Shown: one piece after another, positions 35,059 to 43,400 of the stretch
Numbering within the stretch: position 1 is the stretch's first letter
How the letters are laid out: every line of letters begins with the position of its first letter
Source of the DNA: DATKJY01 sp964540105
GTDB lineage: Bacteria > Zixibacteria > MSB-5A5 > GN15 > FEB-12
NCBI GenBank assembly: GCA_964540105.1
Contig: CAZILL010000001.1
Location: 930,001-994,000, forward strand
Reading direction: 5' to 3'
Length of the DNA stretch: 64,000 bases
Notes under the pieces: model-generated
Told to the model about the DNA's origin: nothing
The model's database searches: none
Seen by the model: only the letters and a program-made list of their open reading frames with translations
Position numbers and translations under genes: made by a program

Positions 35059-36342
35059 ATGAAAGCGACCCTGATCGTCAGAAACATTGGGCAGCTTGTG
35101 ACCATGAACGGACCTGCTCCTCGGATCGGCCGCGATTTGAAGGAGGCGGGGATCATTCAAGGCGCTGCCGTTGCGGCCGACGGAGAAAAAGTAATTGCCG
35201 CTGGAGCGTCAGCCGACGTCATGCGCTCTCTTCAGAGTGACCGCGACTGTATTGAAATCGATGCCCGGGGTGGGCTGGTTACACCCGGTCTCATCGATCC
35301 TCATACTCATCCTGTCTTCTCTGCGACCCGCGAGGACGAATTCGAGATGCGGCTTCAGGGAAGATCGTATATGGAGATCGCCCAGGCAGGAGGGGGGATT
35401 CGCCGCACCGTTCGCGATCTGCGCTCAACTCCAAGAGAGTTGCTGAAAGAGAAGACACGCCTCCGACTCAATCGCTTTCTTGAACACGGCGTCACTACCA
35501 TCGAGGCGAAATCCGGATACGGGTTATCACTGGAATCGGAAGTGAAACAACTGGAGATTATTCGAGAGCTGAATTCCGAACATGCGGTGGACTTGGTCCC
35601 GACCTTCCTTGGCGCTCATGAATTCCCCGACGAATATCGGGACAACCGCGAAGAATATGTCTCGAAGATTATCGAAGAGATGCTGCCGCTTGTAACCAAG
35701 AGTGGATTGGCGGAGTTCTCCGATATTTTCTGTGAGGAAGGGGTCTTCGATTATGACCAGTCGCGCCGCATTCAGGATTCGGCTCGATCCCTGGGCTTGG
35801 GAACAAAATTCCATGCTGACGAACTTGTCGAAGGAACCAAAGGCGCCGAACTGGCTGCCTCGCTTGGAGCAATCTCGGCCGATCATCTCGTTTATGTCTC
35901 AGACGAAGGCATTAGAGCCCTGGCAAAGGCTGGGACAGTGGCTGTGCTGCTTCCCGGTACGACATTTTCTCTCGGGAGCACGCGGTACGCTCCGGCACGA
36001 CGGATGATTGAAGAAGGCGTACCGGTGGCTCTTGCCACTGACTGCAATCCCGGTTCAAGTTATTGCGAATCACTCACGATGATGATGTCGTTGGCGGCCG
36101 TGCATCTCAAGATGACCGCCGCGGAGACTATTGCAGCCGTGACCGTAAACGCGGCTTGTGCGATCGCCCGCGAGAGGAACCTTGGGTCGCTTTCAATCGG
36201 AAAACAGGCCGACCTTGTGATCTGGGAAGCCGAGGATCTTCGAGAGTTGCCGTATCATTACGGCGTCAATCTCGTCTCGAAAGTCATCAAGAAGGGTAAG
36301 GTTGTTGTTGATCGGACTATTCAGGGAACGTCACCGACGTAG
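35059..36342 (+). CDS. hutI: Imidazolonepropionase
   Basis: HutI opens the imidazolone ring to N-formimino-glutamate, the third step of histidine breakdown. The 427-residue amidohydrolase has the N-terminal beta-domain and the metal-binding signature LIDPHTHPVF near residue 80. Further family motifs are the substrate loop RSYMEIAQAGGGI, TTIEAKSGYGL, VDLVPTFLGAHEFPDEY, FHADELVEG, SADHLVYVSDEGI and ATDCNPGSSY. It ends normally for the family. hutH and the later formiminoglutamate steps are not in the window, so the pathway is split or completed elsewhere. The gene lies 60 bases after hutU on the same strand. Confidence 0.96.
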   Translation: MKATLIVRNIGQLVTMNGPAPRIGRDLKEAGIIQGAAVAADGEKVIAAGASADVMRSLQSDRDCIEIDARGGLVTPGLIDPHTHPVFSATREDEFEMRLQGRSYMEIAQAGGGIRRTVRDLRSTPRELLKEKTRLRLNRFLEHGVTTIEAKSGYGLSLESEVKQLEIIRELNSEHAVDLVPTFLGAHEFPDEYRDNREEYVSKIIEEMLPLVTKSGLAEFSDIFCEEGVFDYDQSRRIQDSARSLGLGTKFHADELVEGTKGAELAASLGAISADHLVYVSDEGIRALAKAGTVAVLLPGTTFSLGSTRYAPARRMIEEGVPVALATDCNPGSSYCESLTMMMSLAAVHLKMTAAETIAAVTVNAACAIARERNLGSLSIGKQADLVIWEAEDLRELPYHYGVNLVSKVIKKGKVVVDRTIQGTSPT

Positions 36343-36357
36343 TCGGGTTTAACTGAT

Positions 36358-36852
36358 ATGTACAAGAGAATGGGTTTCAGCTTAGCGCTGTTGTGTGCCG
36401 TATCTCTGACTCTGGGGTGCGGAGTCTATACATTCAATGGCCGCGGGAAATCAAGCATCAAGACGATCGCGATTGATCCGTTTGAGAATCAAACAAATCA
36501 ATTTGGCCTGACTGACCGCCTCACCCAGATCATCGTTGAGGCCTTCATCAATGACGGCACGATCAAGGTAGTCCCGAAGGAGATGGCCGACGCTGTTCTG
36601 ACAGGCCAGTTGACGCGATACGAGCGAGTCCCGAGCAAGTATGACTTGAGCGACCGCGTGGAGGAGTACAAGGTGCTGATGGACTTTCAGGTAGCGCTCA
36701 AGAATGCTAAAGACCAGTCCGACCTCTGGAAAGAGCAGATGAATCAGGAAGGAATCTACAAGGCTGACAAAGAAACCGAAGAGGATGGACAGAGAGCAGC
36801 CGGGAAACGGCTGGTTGAAGCGATTCTCAATAAGACGACCGTATCGTGGTAG
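36358..36852 (+). CDS. lptE: LptE-like LPS-assembly lipoprotein
   Basis: A 164-residue lipoprotein. The signal sequence ends in the lipobox TLGC (Cys21), followed by GVYTFNGRG. LptE-type proteins typically begin C-GYxxxG after the lipidated Cys and plug the LptD barrel that inserts lipopolysaccharide. The middle part has SIKTIAIDPFENQTNQFGLTDRLTQIIVEAFI and ADAVLTGQLTRYERVP, matching the family's strand-helix pattern (PxFxNxTxxPxLExxLTxAL). It lies 15 bases after hutI and upstream of a PorV-like outer-membrane gene, an envelope-building context. LptD is not in the window. Confidence 0.8.
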   Translation: MYKRMGFSLALLCAVSLTLGCGVYTFNGRGKSSIKTIAIDPFENQTNQFGLTDRLTQIIVEAFINDGTIKVVPKEMADAVLTGQLTRYERVPSKYDLSDRVEEYKVLMDFQVALKNAKDQSDLWKEQMNQEGIYKADKETEEDGQRAAGKRLVEAILNKTTVSW

Positions 36853-36912
36853 GGTACAGCCTGCAATTAGATTGACAGCGACCTAGATGACGAGTACTTT
36901 CTTTCAGACAAG

Positions 36913-37866
36913 ATGAACACACAGAAGCGCTATCCCTATTTTCTTGCAGTTCTGGTCGCAGCCATCTTGACGGCGACCATGTCCATGGCGAGAAGCATCG
37001 GCAAAGATGTCGGCACGACGGGCTTCTCCTTTCTGAAAATCAACGTGGGCGCACGGCCGGTCGCTATGGGGGGCGCGTTCACAGGGCTGGCCGACGATGA
37101 ATCGTCACTATATTACAATCCTGCCGGTATCACGGCGTTTGACTCCAAGCGCTTCATTCTCGAATACAACAACTACTTTGTCGATCTGCAGTCCGGTTTT
37201 CTGGGCTATATCCACAGTCCTTCTGAAAACCGCGTCATGGCCGTACACCTAAGCTACCTCAATTATGGGAAATTTGTGCAGACCAGCAGAAGTGGGGATG
37301 TGACCGGCGAATTCAGTGGCGGGGATTTGGTGTTGGCCGCTACCTACGCGCTGAAACAGGGGGATCATTTTTCGTTCGGCGCGACGGGCAAATTCATTTA
37401 TGAGAAAGTGCAATCGTATTCCGCAACCGGAGCATCGTTGGATTTGGGAGCTAAGTATTCAGCGCTGCGCGGGCGCTACAACGCTGGAATCGCGATTCAG
37501 AACCTCGGCGTTCAGTTCTCCGGCCTTGGTTCAGACAAGCCGAAGCTCCCGCTCACTCTGCGAGCCGGCGCCGCGGCGCGGTTGCGAGGGCTCCCGATGG
37601 TAGTCAGCAGCGACCTGATCATACCTGTTGACAACAAGGTCTCGGTCGCGTTTGGAAGTGAATTGACAGCTCTTAAGCCGCTTTTTGTTCGCCTTGGATG
37701 GAACAGCACAGGCCTCAATTATCGAGCGCAAAACTCCAAGGACAAGTGGGCTGGCCTTTCTGTCGGGGTTGGATTCGACATCAAGAACATGCAGTTGTCG
37801 TATGCGCTTCTTCCTGCTGCCGATCTTGGCGAGAGCCACCGCATCACCCTTACCGGAGGGATTTGA
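36913..37866 (+). CDS. PorV/PorQ family outer-membrane protein
   Basis: A 317-residue secreted barrel protein. After a signal peptide ending in SMA/RS, the mature part starts with VGTTGFSFLKINVGARPVAMGGAFTGLADDESSLYYNPAGI, the family motif (FLxIxxGARAxGMGxAxxAxADDxxAxxWNPAGL). Strands such as FSFGATGKFIYEKVQ, GRYNAGIAIQNLGVQF and KWAGLSVGVGFDIKN follow, as in FadL-like barrels. PorV proteins serve type IX secretion in Bacteroidetes, but the wider family occurs across the FCB group with other roles. No other T9SS component is seen in the window. Its last base overlaps the start of the downstream lipoprotein gene. Confidence 0.82.
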   Translation: MNTQKRYPYFLAVLVAAILTATMSMARSIGKDVGTTGFSFLKINVGARPVAMGGAFTGLADDESSLYYNPAGITAFDSKRFILEYNNYFVDLQSGFLGYIHSPSENRVMAVHLSYLNYGKFVQTSRSGDVTGEFSGGDLVLAATYALKQGDHFSFGATGKFIYEKVQSYSATGASLDLGAKYSALRGRYNAGIAIQNLGVQFSGLGSDKPKLPLTLRAGAAARLRGLPMVVSSDLIIPVDNKVSVAFGSELTALKPLFVRLGWNSTGLNYRAQNSKDKWAGLSVGVGFDIKNMQLSYALLPAADLGESHRITLTGGI

Positions 37867-38333
37867 TGGTGACATCTCGGGTCTCCAAACATGTCAGTGA
37901 GATACTGATCGGCCTGCTCGCGCTTGCTCTATCAGGGTGCGGCGGAAGCGGTTCATCCAGTTCCGATCCACGGCAGGTGGTAATCTCCTTCTTTGGCGCT
38001 ATGGAGAAGAACGATCAGGCCGCCTTGGCGCACATGCTTGATCTTGCCGAGTTGATGAAGAATAGCTCTGAGGATTACGCTGTCCACGCCGACAGCCCGC
38101 GCGTCTTCGTCAATCCTCAGGATATCCTGAATGATCTTACCAATGATGGCCTGACCAAGAGACGGTGGTTTGCGTTGCAGAGGATTGTGAACGACGCCGA
38201 AGTCATGGAATCCTCGGCCACTGTTGAAGTTACATTCGTCGACAAGGAAGCGTCGAAGGGATATCGTACACGTTTTGGGCTGCATCGCGTCAACAATAAG
38301 TGGAAGATTTACAGTTTTAGGACTTTTCGATAG
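37866..38333 (+). CDS. NTF2-like lipoprotein (DUF4878-type)
   Basis: A 155-residue lipoprotein. The signal sequence ends in the lipobox ALSGC (Cys25), followed by a Gly/Ser linker. The mature part DPRQVVISFFGAMEKNDQAALAHMLD has the opening helix of NTF2-like / DUF4878 domains, which bind small ligands or act as scaffolds. The last strands (SATVEVTFVDK, RTRFGLHRVNNKWKIYSF) fit the same fold. The ATG overlaps the stop of the PorV-like gene (TGATG), so translation is coupled. Function unknown. Confidence 0.7.
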   Translation: MVTSRVSKHVSEILIGLLALALSGCGGSGSSSSDPRQVVISFFGAMEKNDQAALAHMLDLAELMKNSSEDYAVHADSPRVFVNPQDILNDLTNDGLTKRRWFALQRIVNDAEVMESSATVEVTFVDKEASKGYRTRFGLHRVNNKWKIYSFRTFR

Positions 38334-38401
38334 TTCCACCGCATGATGACAGAAGGGGAATTCCCTTCCGATCATAACTATCGATTAATGGTGCCCCGCA
38401 G

Positions 38402-38767
38402 TTGAATAATTCCGGACAAAATAAGAAGCAATTAGCCGCGGCAGGGGCGATCGATGTCCACGAACTTCTACGGCTTTTCGATAAGGGAGCGGCTCGATTC
38501 GTCCTTGATGTTCGTACGCCAGAGGAGTATTCATCAGAGCGGCTGAGCTTTGCCGATGCCCTCATTCCGATTGACAGTCTGGAGCGGGAAACCGTTAAGC
38601 TCCCCCTCGACAAGGCTTTGCCTATCTATACATTCTGCCGCGCCGGTCGCAGGAGCGCACTCGCCGCGAACTTCCTCGTTTCCATTGGCTACGAGAATGT
38701 CTACAACGTGACCGGTGGCATCATCGCGTGGAAGCAGGCCGGCTATCTGACGATAACCGGGGAATAG
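38402..38767 (+). CDS. Rhodanese-like domain protein
   Basis: A 121-residue single-domain rhodanese. The family pattern is AIDVHELLRLFDKGAARFVLDVRTPEEYSSERLSFADALIPID, then the active-site loop CRAGRRS (Cys79 is the sulfur-carrying residue) and NVYNVTGGIIAWKQAGY. With an Arg-rich CxxGxRS loop it is likely an active sulfurtransferase. There is no signal peptide, so it is cytoplasmic. The start is TTG 38402, with a weak upstream site; no in-frame ATG occurs before the domain. It follows the NTF2-like lipoprotein by 68 bases. Confidence 0.85.
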   Translation: MNNSGQNKKQLAAAGAIDVHELLRLFDKGAARFVLDVRTPEEYSSERLSFADALIPIDSLERETVKLPLDKALPIYTFCRAGRRSALAANFLVSIGYENVYNVTGGIIAWKQAGYLTITGE

Positions 38768-38915
38768 AAGCAGTGGACGGAAGTATCCGCCCCTGCCCGC
38801 AGTGATAGTCTCGAAGAGGAGCCTGATGCTCAGCCAGGCTGTATCTGCCGGCTCGTATCACGCTATATAGCAGAACGTTATGTGCGACAACTTGAGAGGG
38901 GTTTGGTCCGATATT

Positions 38916-38941
38916 ACCTTTGCACAATACCTTTGCACAAT
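38916..38941 (+). repeat. Exact 13-base tandem duplication
   Basis: ACCTTTGCACAAT occurs twice in immediate succession (38916-38928 and 38929-38941), in the 294-base gap between the rhodanese and the lipoprotein at 39062. It could be a recent slip or a pair of binding sites. I see no other feature in this gap apart from AT-rich possible promoter elements near 39008-39013 (TATATT). Confidence 0.85.
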
Positions 38942-39061
38942 CAGAACATCGAAACGTCATTCACATGGCCGAGGGCATTTTTCTGTTGTGCTGCAGAGGC
39001 GCATTTGAGTATATTAGATCCCATATTTTCTTGTGAGGAAGTGGTTTCGGAGAAAGGCTGT

Positions 39062-39502
39062 ATGAGGAAATTCGTTGGGTTGCTTCTGATTGTAGCGGGG
39101 ATTGCGGGGATAAGCGGGTGTCGGGCTGATAAGAAAGTTGAGTCTCTTCCTTCTCTGACAGGTAGATATGAAGGTATTTATTCTGTTCAGGATGGAACGC
39201 AAGTACCGCAAGAACAGCCTGTCATATGGATTTTCAAGAGCTCGTCCTACAATTATATGCTGGACACAACGATGGTGCCAAGGCCGCCACGACTTTTCTG
39301 CGACGCCTATGGGAAATACGAGATGACATCTGGAGTTGAGCTGACTCAGGATCCCAATTGGATCCCAAAAGACGTTTGCAGAGAAGCTGACAATGCTAAT
39401 GGTGTTTTTCAGGCCATAGTACAGAACGGGACCGAATTGCTCCTTAGGCAGATAGAAGGAAACATAACTAAGGAAATCCGGCTAACAATTCAGACGAACT
39501 GA
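39062..39502 (+). CDS. Lipoprotein of unknown function
   Basis: A 146-residue lipoprotein. The signal sequence MRKFVGLLLIVAGIAGISGC gives Cys20 as the lipidated residue. The mature part has beta-type stretches (LTGRYEGIYSVQDG, PVIWIFKSSSYNYMLDT, LLLRQIEGNITKEIRLTIQTN) and two further cysteines (in RLFCDAYG and KDVCREA) that could form a disulfide. The pattern is loosely lipocalin-like but no family is recognised. The ATG is preferred over the long upstream extension from 38882, which contains no signal peptide at its start. A terminator follows. Confidence 0.65.
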   Translation: MRKFVGLLLIVAGIAGISGCRADKKVESLPSLTGRYEGIYSVQDGTQVPQEQPVIWIFKSSSYNYMLDTTMVPRPPRLFCDAYGKYEMTSGVELTQDPNWIPKDVCREADNANGVFQAIVQNGTELLLRQIEGNITKEIRLTIQTN

Positions 39503-39510
39503 CAAGCCGC

Positions 39511-39540
39511 ACCCCGGTGTTCTAGCGCCGGGGTTTCTTA
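39511..39540 (+). terminator. Rho-independent terminator after the 39062 lipoprotein
   Basis: ACCCCGGTG (39511-39519) pairs with CGCCGGGGT (39526-39534), eight Watson-Crick pairs and one G-U, around a 6-base loop, and TTTCTTA follows. Confidence 0.8.
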
Positions 39541-39851
39541 TTTCATCATAGCGCTCAGCAACGAACATCGCGTGGTGTTACCACCAATGTGTAGCGCGCA
39601 CCTGTTTTGATCCAATCTTTACTCTTGACGTCCTGAACCCAGCCCCGCGCTAACTTTTCAAAGACAAAAGAAACTTCACTTTGGCTGACAGGCCTTGTCA
39701 GTGGGGGGAACGATACTGTCAGTGGGACGCAGATAGTCACTCACCGATGGGGCTGGGGCGACGGCTCCGAGCGTGAGAGGGGGACCGGCTGTGATTCGGT
39801 CTTCCTCCCGCTCGAGTATGAAGAAACAAACAACCAGACGGGAGAACTGCT
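39541..39851. other. Gap of about 310 bases with no recognised gene
   Basis: No + strand gene is convincing. On the minus strand a 61-codon frame (39740-39555) encodes a protein-like stretch (VSFVFEKLARGWVQDVKSKDW), but with no ribosome-binding site or known family. It could be a remnant. The comM promoter should lie in the last 100 bases; no strong elements are visible. Confidence 0.35.
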
Positions 39852-41390
39852 ATGCTGTCCAGAGTCATGTCGTCGGCGACCCTTGGGGTTGAGGCGTATC
39901 CAGTCGAAGTAGAAGCTGATATTCAGCAACAACTTCCAGCGTTCGTAACCGTCGGCCTGCCCGACGGTGCTGTTCGTGAGTCCAAAGAACGGGTCACAGC
40001 GGCCATCAAGAACTCCGATTTCGTCTTTCCATCAAAGCGTGTTACCATCAACCTAGCGCCCGCTGACGTCAGAAAGGAAGGGTCCGCGTTTGATCTGCCC
40101 ATCGCGATTGGGATTCTGGCCGCTACCGGACAGATCATCAGAGAGCGAGTTGACGACTATGTTCTCCTGGGGGAATTGTCGCTCGACGGTTCCCTGAAGC
40201 CGGTGCCGGGAGTACTTCCGATGGCTATGAGCGTTCGGGCCGGCAACGGAATCAAAGGGATTCTCGTGCCAAAGGAAAACGCCCGTGAGGCCGCCATGGC
40301 GGGCACGGTTCCGGTCTATCCCGTCAAGACTCTCAAGGATGCGGTTCATTTTCTCGAGGACGAAAGCAGTCTGCGTTGCTTCGATGTCGACATCCAGGCG
40401 GTCTTCAATGAGGCGCGATCATATTCGGTGGACTTTTCCGACGTGAAAGGGCAGGAATCGGCCAAGCGCGCGCTCGAAGTTGCTGCCGCCGGTGGGCACA
40501 ACATCATCATGATCGGACCTCCCGGATCGGGGAAGACGATGCTCGCTCGTCGGATGCCGACGATTCTCCCCGACATGAGTGTGGCAGAGGCTCTCGAAAC
40601 AACCAAGATTCACTCAGTGGCTGGGCGACTGGGAGCAGATTCGGCACTGGTCGCAACCCGGCCGTTCCGCTCCCCGCACCACACTATCTCTTATGCCGGT
40701 CTGGTCGGCGGTGGGACGATTCCCAAGCCGGGGGAGGTTTCGCTCGCGCATCACGGAGTGCTCTTCCTGGATGAACTTCCCGAGTTCAAGAAGGATATTC
40801 TGGAGATGCTCCGCCAGCCAATGGAGGACAAGCAGGTGACCATCTCGAGGGCGTCGTCGTCGCTCACCTATCCGGCCGGATTCATGCTTGTCGCAGCGAT
40901 GAATCCCTGCCCATGCGGCTATTTCGGGGATCCGGGGCATGAATGCCAGTGTTCCTCAAGCGAAATCCAGCGATACATGTCGCGCGTGTCGGGACCACTT
41001 TTGGATCGCATCGACATTCATATTACCGTGCCGTCGGTGAAATTCAAGGACCTGTCATCGGATACCAAGGGAGATCCTTCGACGATCATCCGGGCTCGGG
41101 TCAACAGCGCGCGCCAGCGCCAACTCGAGCGATTCCGCAAGGAAAGTCATCTGTTCTGTAATGCGCATATGGAGCCGTGCGACATCAGGCGCTTCTGCCT
41201 GGTCGACGAGAAGTCGAAATCGTTGTTGTCTCTGGCCATCACCAAGCAGGGGTTGTCGGCGAGGGCATACGATCGAATTCTCAAAGTAGCGCGTACAATC
41301 GCTGACCTTGCTGGATCGGAGAATATCGAGATGGGACATGTCGCCGAAGCCATTCACTATCGGACTCTGGACCGTAACTTGTGGCTGTAA
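39852..41390 (+). CDS. comM: ComM/YifB-family Mg-chelatase-like ATPase
   Basis: A 512-residue AAA+ helicase. ComM drives branch migration during natural transformation. The N-terminal ChlI-type domain (LGVEAYPVEVEADIQQQLPAFVTVGLPDGAVRESKERVTAAIKNS, with a family VNLAPADxxKEGxxFDLPIAxG segment) is followed by the ATPase. Walker A is IGPPGSGKTMLARR near residue 224 and Walker B is GVLFLDELPEF. The Cys cluster NPCPCGYFGDPGHECQC typical of YifB is present, as is the C-terminal ASAYHRILKVARTIADL-like LSARAYDRILKVARTIADL. The length is normal. It is monocistronic as far as can be seen. Presence of comM hints at, but does not prove, natural competence. Confidence 0.95.
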   Translation: MLSRVMSSATLGVEAYPVEVEADIQQQLPAFVTVGLPDGAVRESKERVTAAIKNSDFVFPSKRVTINLAPADVRKEGSAFDLPIAIGILAATGQIIRERVDDYVLLGELSLDGSLKPVPGVLPMAMSVRAGNGIKGILVPKENAREAAMAGTVPVYPVKTLKDAVHFLEDESSLRCFDVDIQAVFNEARSYSVDFSDVKGQESAKRALEVAAAGGHNIIMIGPPGSGKTMLARRMPTILPDMSVAEALETTKIHSVAGRLGADSALVATRPFRSPHHTISYAGLVGGGTIPKPGEVSLAHHGVLFLDELPEFKKDILEMLRQPMEDKQVTISRASSSLTYPAGFMLVAAMNPCPCGYFGDPGHECQCSSSEIQRYMSRVSGPLLDRIDIHITVPSVKFKDLSSDTKGDPSTIIRARVNSARQRQLERFRKESHLFCNAHMEPCDIRRFCLVDEKSKSLLSLAITKQGLSARAYDRILKVARTIADLAGSENIEMGHVAEAIHYRTLDRNLWL

Positions 41391-41510
41391 TCGACACGCG
41401 GTGGGTTGCCGATTGTCAGAATCCTGCGAGAAGATCGTAATTGTCAACCAAGGATGAGGATCAGGAATTGTCAATGTGACATCAGCAACGACCTGGCAGC
41501 GTCAAACTGA

Positions 41511-41538
41511 TTGACAAATTCGATCGGCACCGTACATT
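41511..41538 (+). promoter_or_regulatory. Sigma70-like promoter giving a probably leaderless mRNA
   Basis: TTGACA (41511-41516), a 16-base spacer and TACATT (41533-41538). Transcription would start near 41545, only about 3 bases before the ATG at 41548. No ribosome-binding site lies in front of that ATG, consistent with a leaderless message. Confidence 0.6.
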
Positions 41539-41547
41539 CACCTTCCT

Positions 41548-43299
41548 ATGTCCGATCAAGTCGTGCACACGCGCACTGAAAAACTGCTCCTCGAAGCTGC
41601 GCGCGTTTTCAATTCCACTCTCGAATATGAAGAACTCATCGAATTGGTGTTGCGGCTCGTCATAAAGGCCGTCAGCTGTGAAGCGGCTCTGGTCTTTCGC
41701 GTCGACCATGACCGCACCGACATGAAGATCCGTTTCATGAAGCACGATGACTTCAAGATGAACGTCTTCTTTCTGGAACTTGGCCAGGGGGTTATCGGCT
41801 GGGTTTCCACGTATCGTGAGCCGATCATTCTGGATGATCCCGCCAATGACCCGCGCGTTCATCCGTTCATCAAGGACTTCGGCAAAATGAGTATGCGATC
41901 GATTATCTCTGTCCCTCTCATTGGCAAGGGGCAGATGATCGGTGTCGTTGAGGCGATTAACAAGGCGGACGGCGCCTTTACGGCCGCCGATCTTGACATT
42001 CTCACCGGTCTGAATGACCAGATCGCAGTGGCGATCGACAACGCGCATCTCTATCGAGAGGTTAAACGCGAAGCGCTCGAAAAGGACTTGCTGTATCAGA
42101 TCGGCAAGAAGCTCTCAAGTTCCCTGGAGCTCAATGAAGTTCTTCGGGAGATTCTCAGCTCACTCAAACAGGTTGTGGATTTTGACGCCGGCGGCGTGTT
42201 TCTGATTGACCCGACCGTCAAGGAGATCAAGTCAATCTATTCGATCGGTTATGATCAACAGGCCGACGACCGACTTCAGCTAAAGATTGGTCAGGGGCTG
42301 ATTGGGCATGTGGCGTCAACGGGGGAGCCGGTTATTGTGCCCGACGTCTCAAGAGATCCCCACTATATCAACGTGAACCCGGCTACCAGGAGCGAGATTG
42401 TTGTTCCGATCAAGCTCAACGATCGCATGCTTGGTGTGATCAACCTTGAGTGCAATCAGCTCGACGCTTATGGTCGTCGGGCGGCCTCGCTCATCTCGGC
42501 GTTTGCGACCCAGGCAGCGATCTCTCTGGAGCGCGCTCGCCTGCACGAGAACAGCCTTGCTGGCAAGAAACTCGAGGAGCAACTTAACATCGCGCGCGAA
42601 ATCCAGCGCAGTTTCCTTCCGGCAAAGGACCCACAGATCGCCGGGTACGATGTTGTCGGCCGAAATGTCCCGTCGGGACAAGTAGGTGGCGATTACTATG
42701 ACTTCATTCGGATTGTCGATAGTCACGTTGGGATCGCAATCGGCGATGTGTCGGGAAAGGGGATTCCCGCAGCCCTGATCATGGCGTCATTTCGAGCCTC
42801 ACTGATCGCGGAGATTCGCAACAACTACTCCATACGAACGATCTTTCGAAAAGTCAATTCGCTGCTCTTCGAGTCGGTTGAGCCCGGGAATTATGTGACA
42901 GCGGTCTATGGCGTGCTGGACGCCAAGAATCACATCTTTACGTTTTCCAATGCCGGTCACAATCTGCCTATTCTCTTGAGAAGCACGGGTGACGTCGAAT
43001 ACCTGCAGGAAGGGGGGCCAATACTCGGCGTCACGGCCCAGACCAGTTTTGAGGAGCGCGCTCTGGTCGTTCAACCGGGAGACATCCTCGTGCTCTACAC
43101 TGACGGCGTGACAGAAGCCTTTTCGTCTGAACAAACCGAGTTTGGCACTGACCGACTTGTGGAAGTCATACGTGCTCATCGCGACCGATCGGCTCAGGAG
43201 ATCGAAGATGCGATCTACAGTGCCGTCATGGAGTTTGCGTCCCCCACCCACTTGTTTGATGACCTGACCATGATCGTCGTCAAACGCCTCCCTAGGTAG
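41548..43299 (+). CDS. GAF-GAF-SpoIIE/RsbU-type PP2C phosphatase
   Basis: A 583-residue cytoplasmic signalling phosphatase. Two GAF sensor domains (about residues 20-165 and 180-325) are followed by a short coiled coil (EEQLNIAREIQRSFLP) and a PPM-type SpoIIE phosphatase domain from about 365. Metal-binding motifs are present: GQVGGDYYDFI with its Asp pair, IGDVSGKGIPAAL, NAGHNLPIL, LYTDGVTEAF and FDDLTMIVVKR. Such proteins dephosphorylate anti-sigma antagonists (STAS domain) and trigger general stress responses. No partner STAS or anti-sigma gene is next to it. GAF ligands are unknown. The gene likely has a leaderless mRNA and ends before a hairpin terminator. Confidence 0.9.
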   Translation: MSDQVVHTRTEKLLLEAARVFNSTLEYEELIELVLRLVIKAVSCEAALVFRVDHDRTDMKIRFMKHDDFKMNVFFLELGQGVIGWVSTYREPIILDDPANDPRVHPFIKDFGKMSMRSIISVPLIGKGQMIGVVEAINKADGAFTAADLDILTGLNDQIAVAIDNAHLYREVKREALEKDLLYQIGKKLSSSLELNEVLREILSSLKQVVDFDAGGVFLIDPTVKEIKSIYSIGYDQQADDRLQLKIGQGLIGHVASTGEPVIVPDVSRDPHYINVNPATRSEIVVPIKLNDRMLGVINLECNQLDAYGRRAASLISAFATQAAISLERARLHENSLAGKKLEEQLNIAREIQRSFLPAKDPQIAGYDVVGRNVPSGQVGGDYYDFIRIVDSHVGIAIGDVSGKGIPAALIMASFRASLIAEIRNNYSIRTIFRKVNSLLFESVEPGNYVTAVYGVLDAKNHIFTFSNAGHNLPILLRSTGDVEYLQEGGPILGVTAQTSFEERALVVQPGDILVLYTDGVTEAFSSEQTEFGTDRLVEVIRAHRDRSAQEIEDAIYSAVMEFASPTHLFDDLTMIVVKRLPR

Positions 43300-43316
43300 C
43301 CAGGCGCCGCCCCCTG

Positions 43317-43344
43317 CAAGATGGATATTGCCATCTTGTTGTTT
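43317..43344 (+). terminator. Rho-independent terminator after the SpoIIE phosphatase gene
   Basis: CAAGATGG (43317-43324) pairs with CCATCTTG (43331-43338) around a 6-base loop, and TTGTTTC follows. A promoter for the next gene may overlap its end (TTGTTG at 43336 and TATATT at 43358-43363, 16-base spacing). Confidence 0.7.
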
Positions 43345-43400
43345 CGAATTTCGTGCCTATATTGCAGTAGCAAACGCAACCGGACCAGCAGGAGGACACA

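Noticed and set aside
36913..37866. Type IX secretion system
   Set aside because: Only a PorV/PorQ-like barrel is present; no PorU, SprA, GldKLMN or C-terminal sorting domains were seen, so the family resemblance alone does not support a T9SS.
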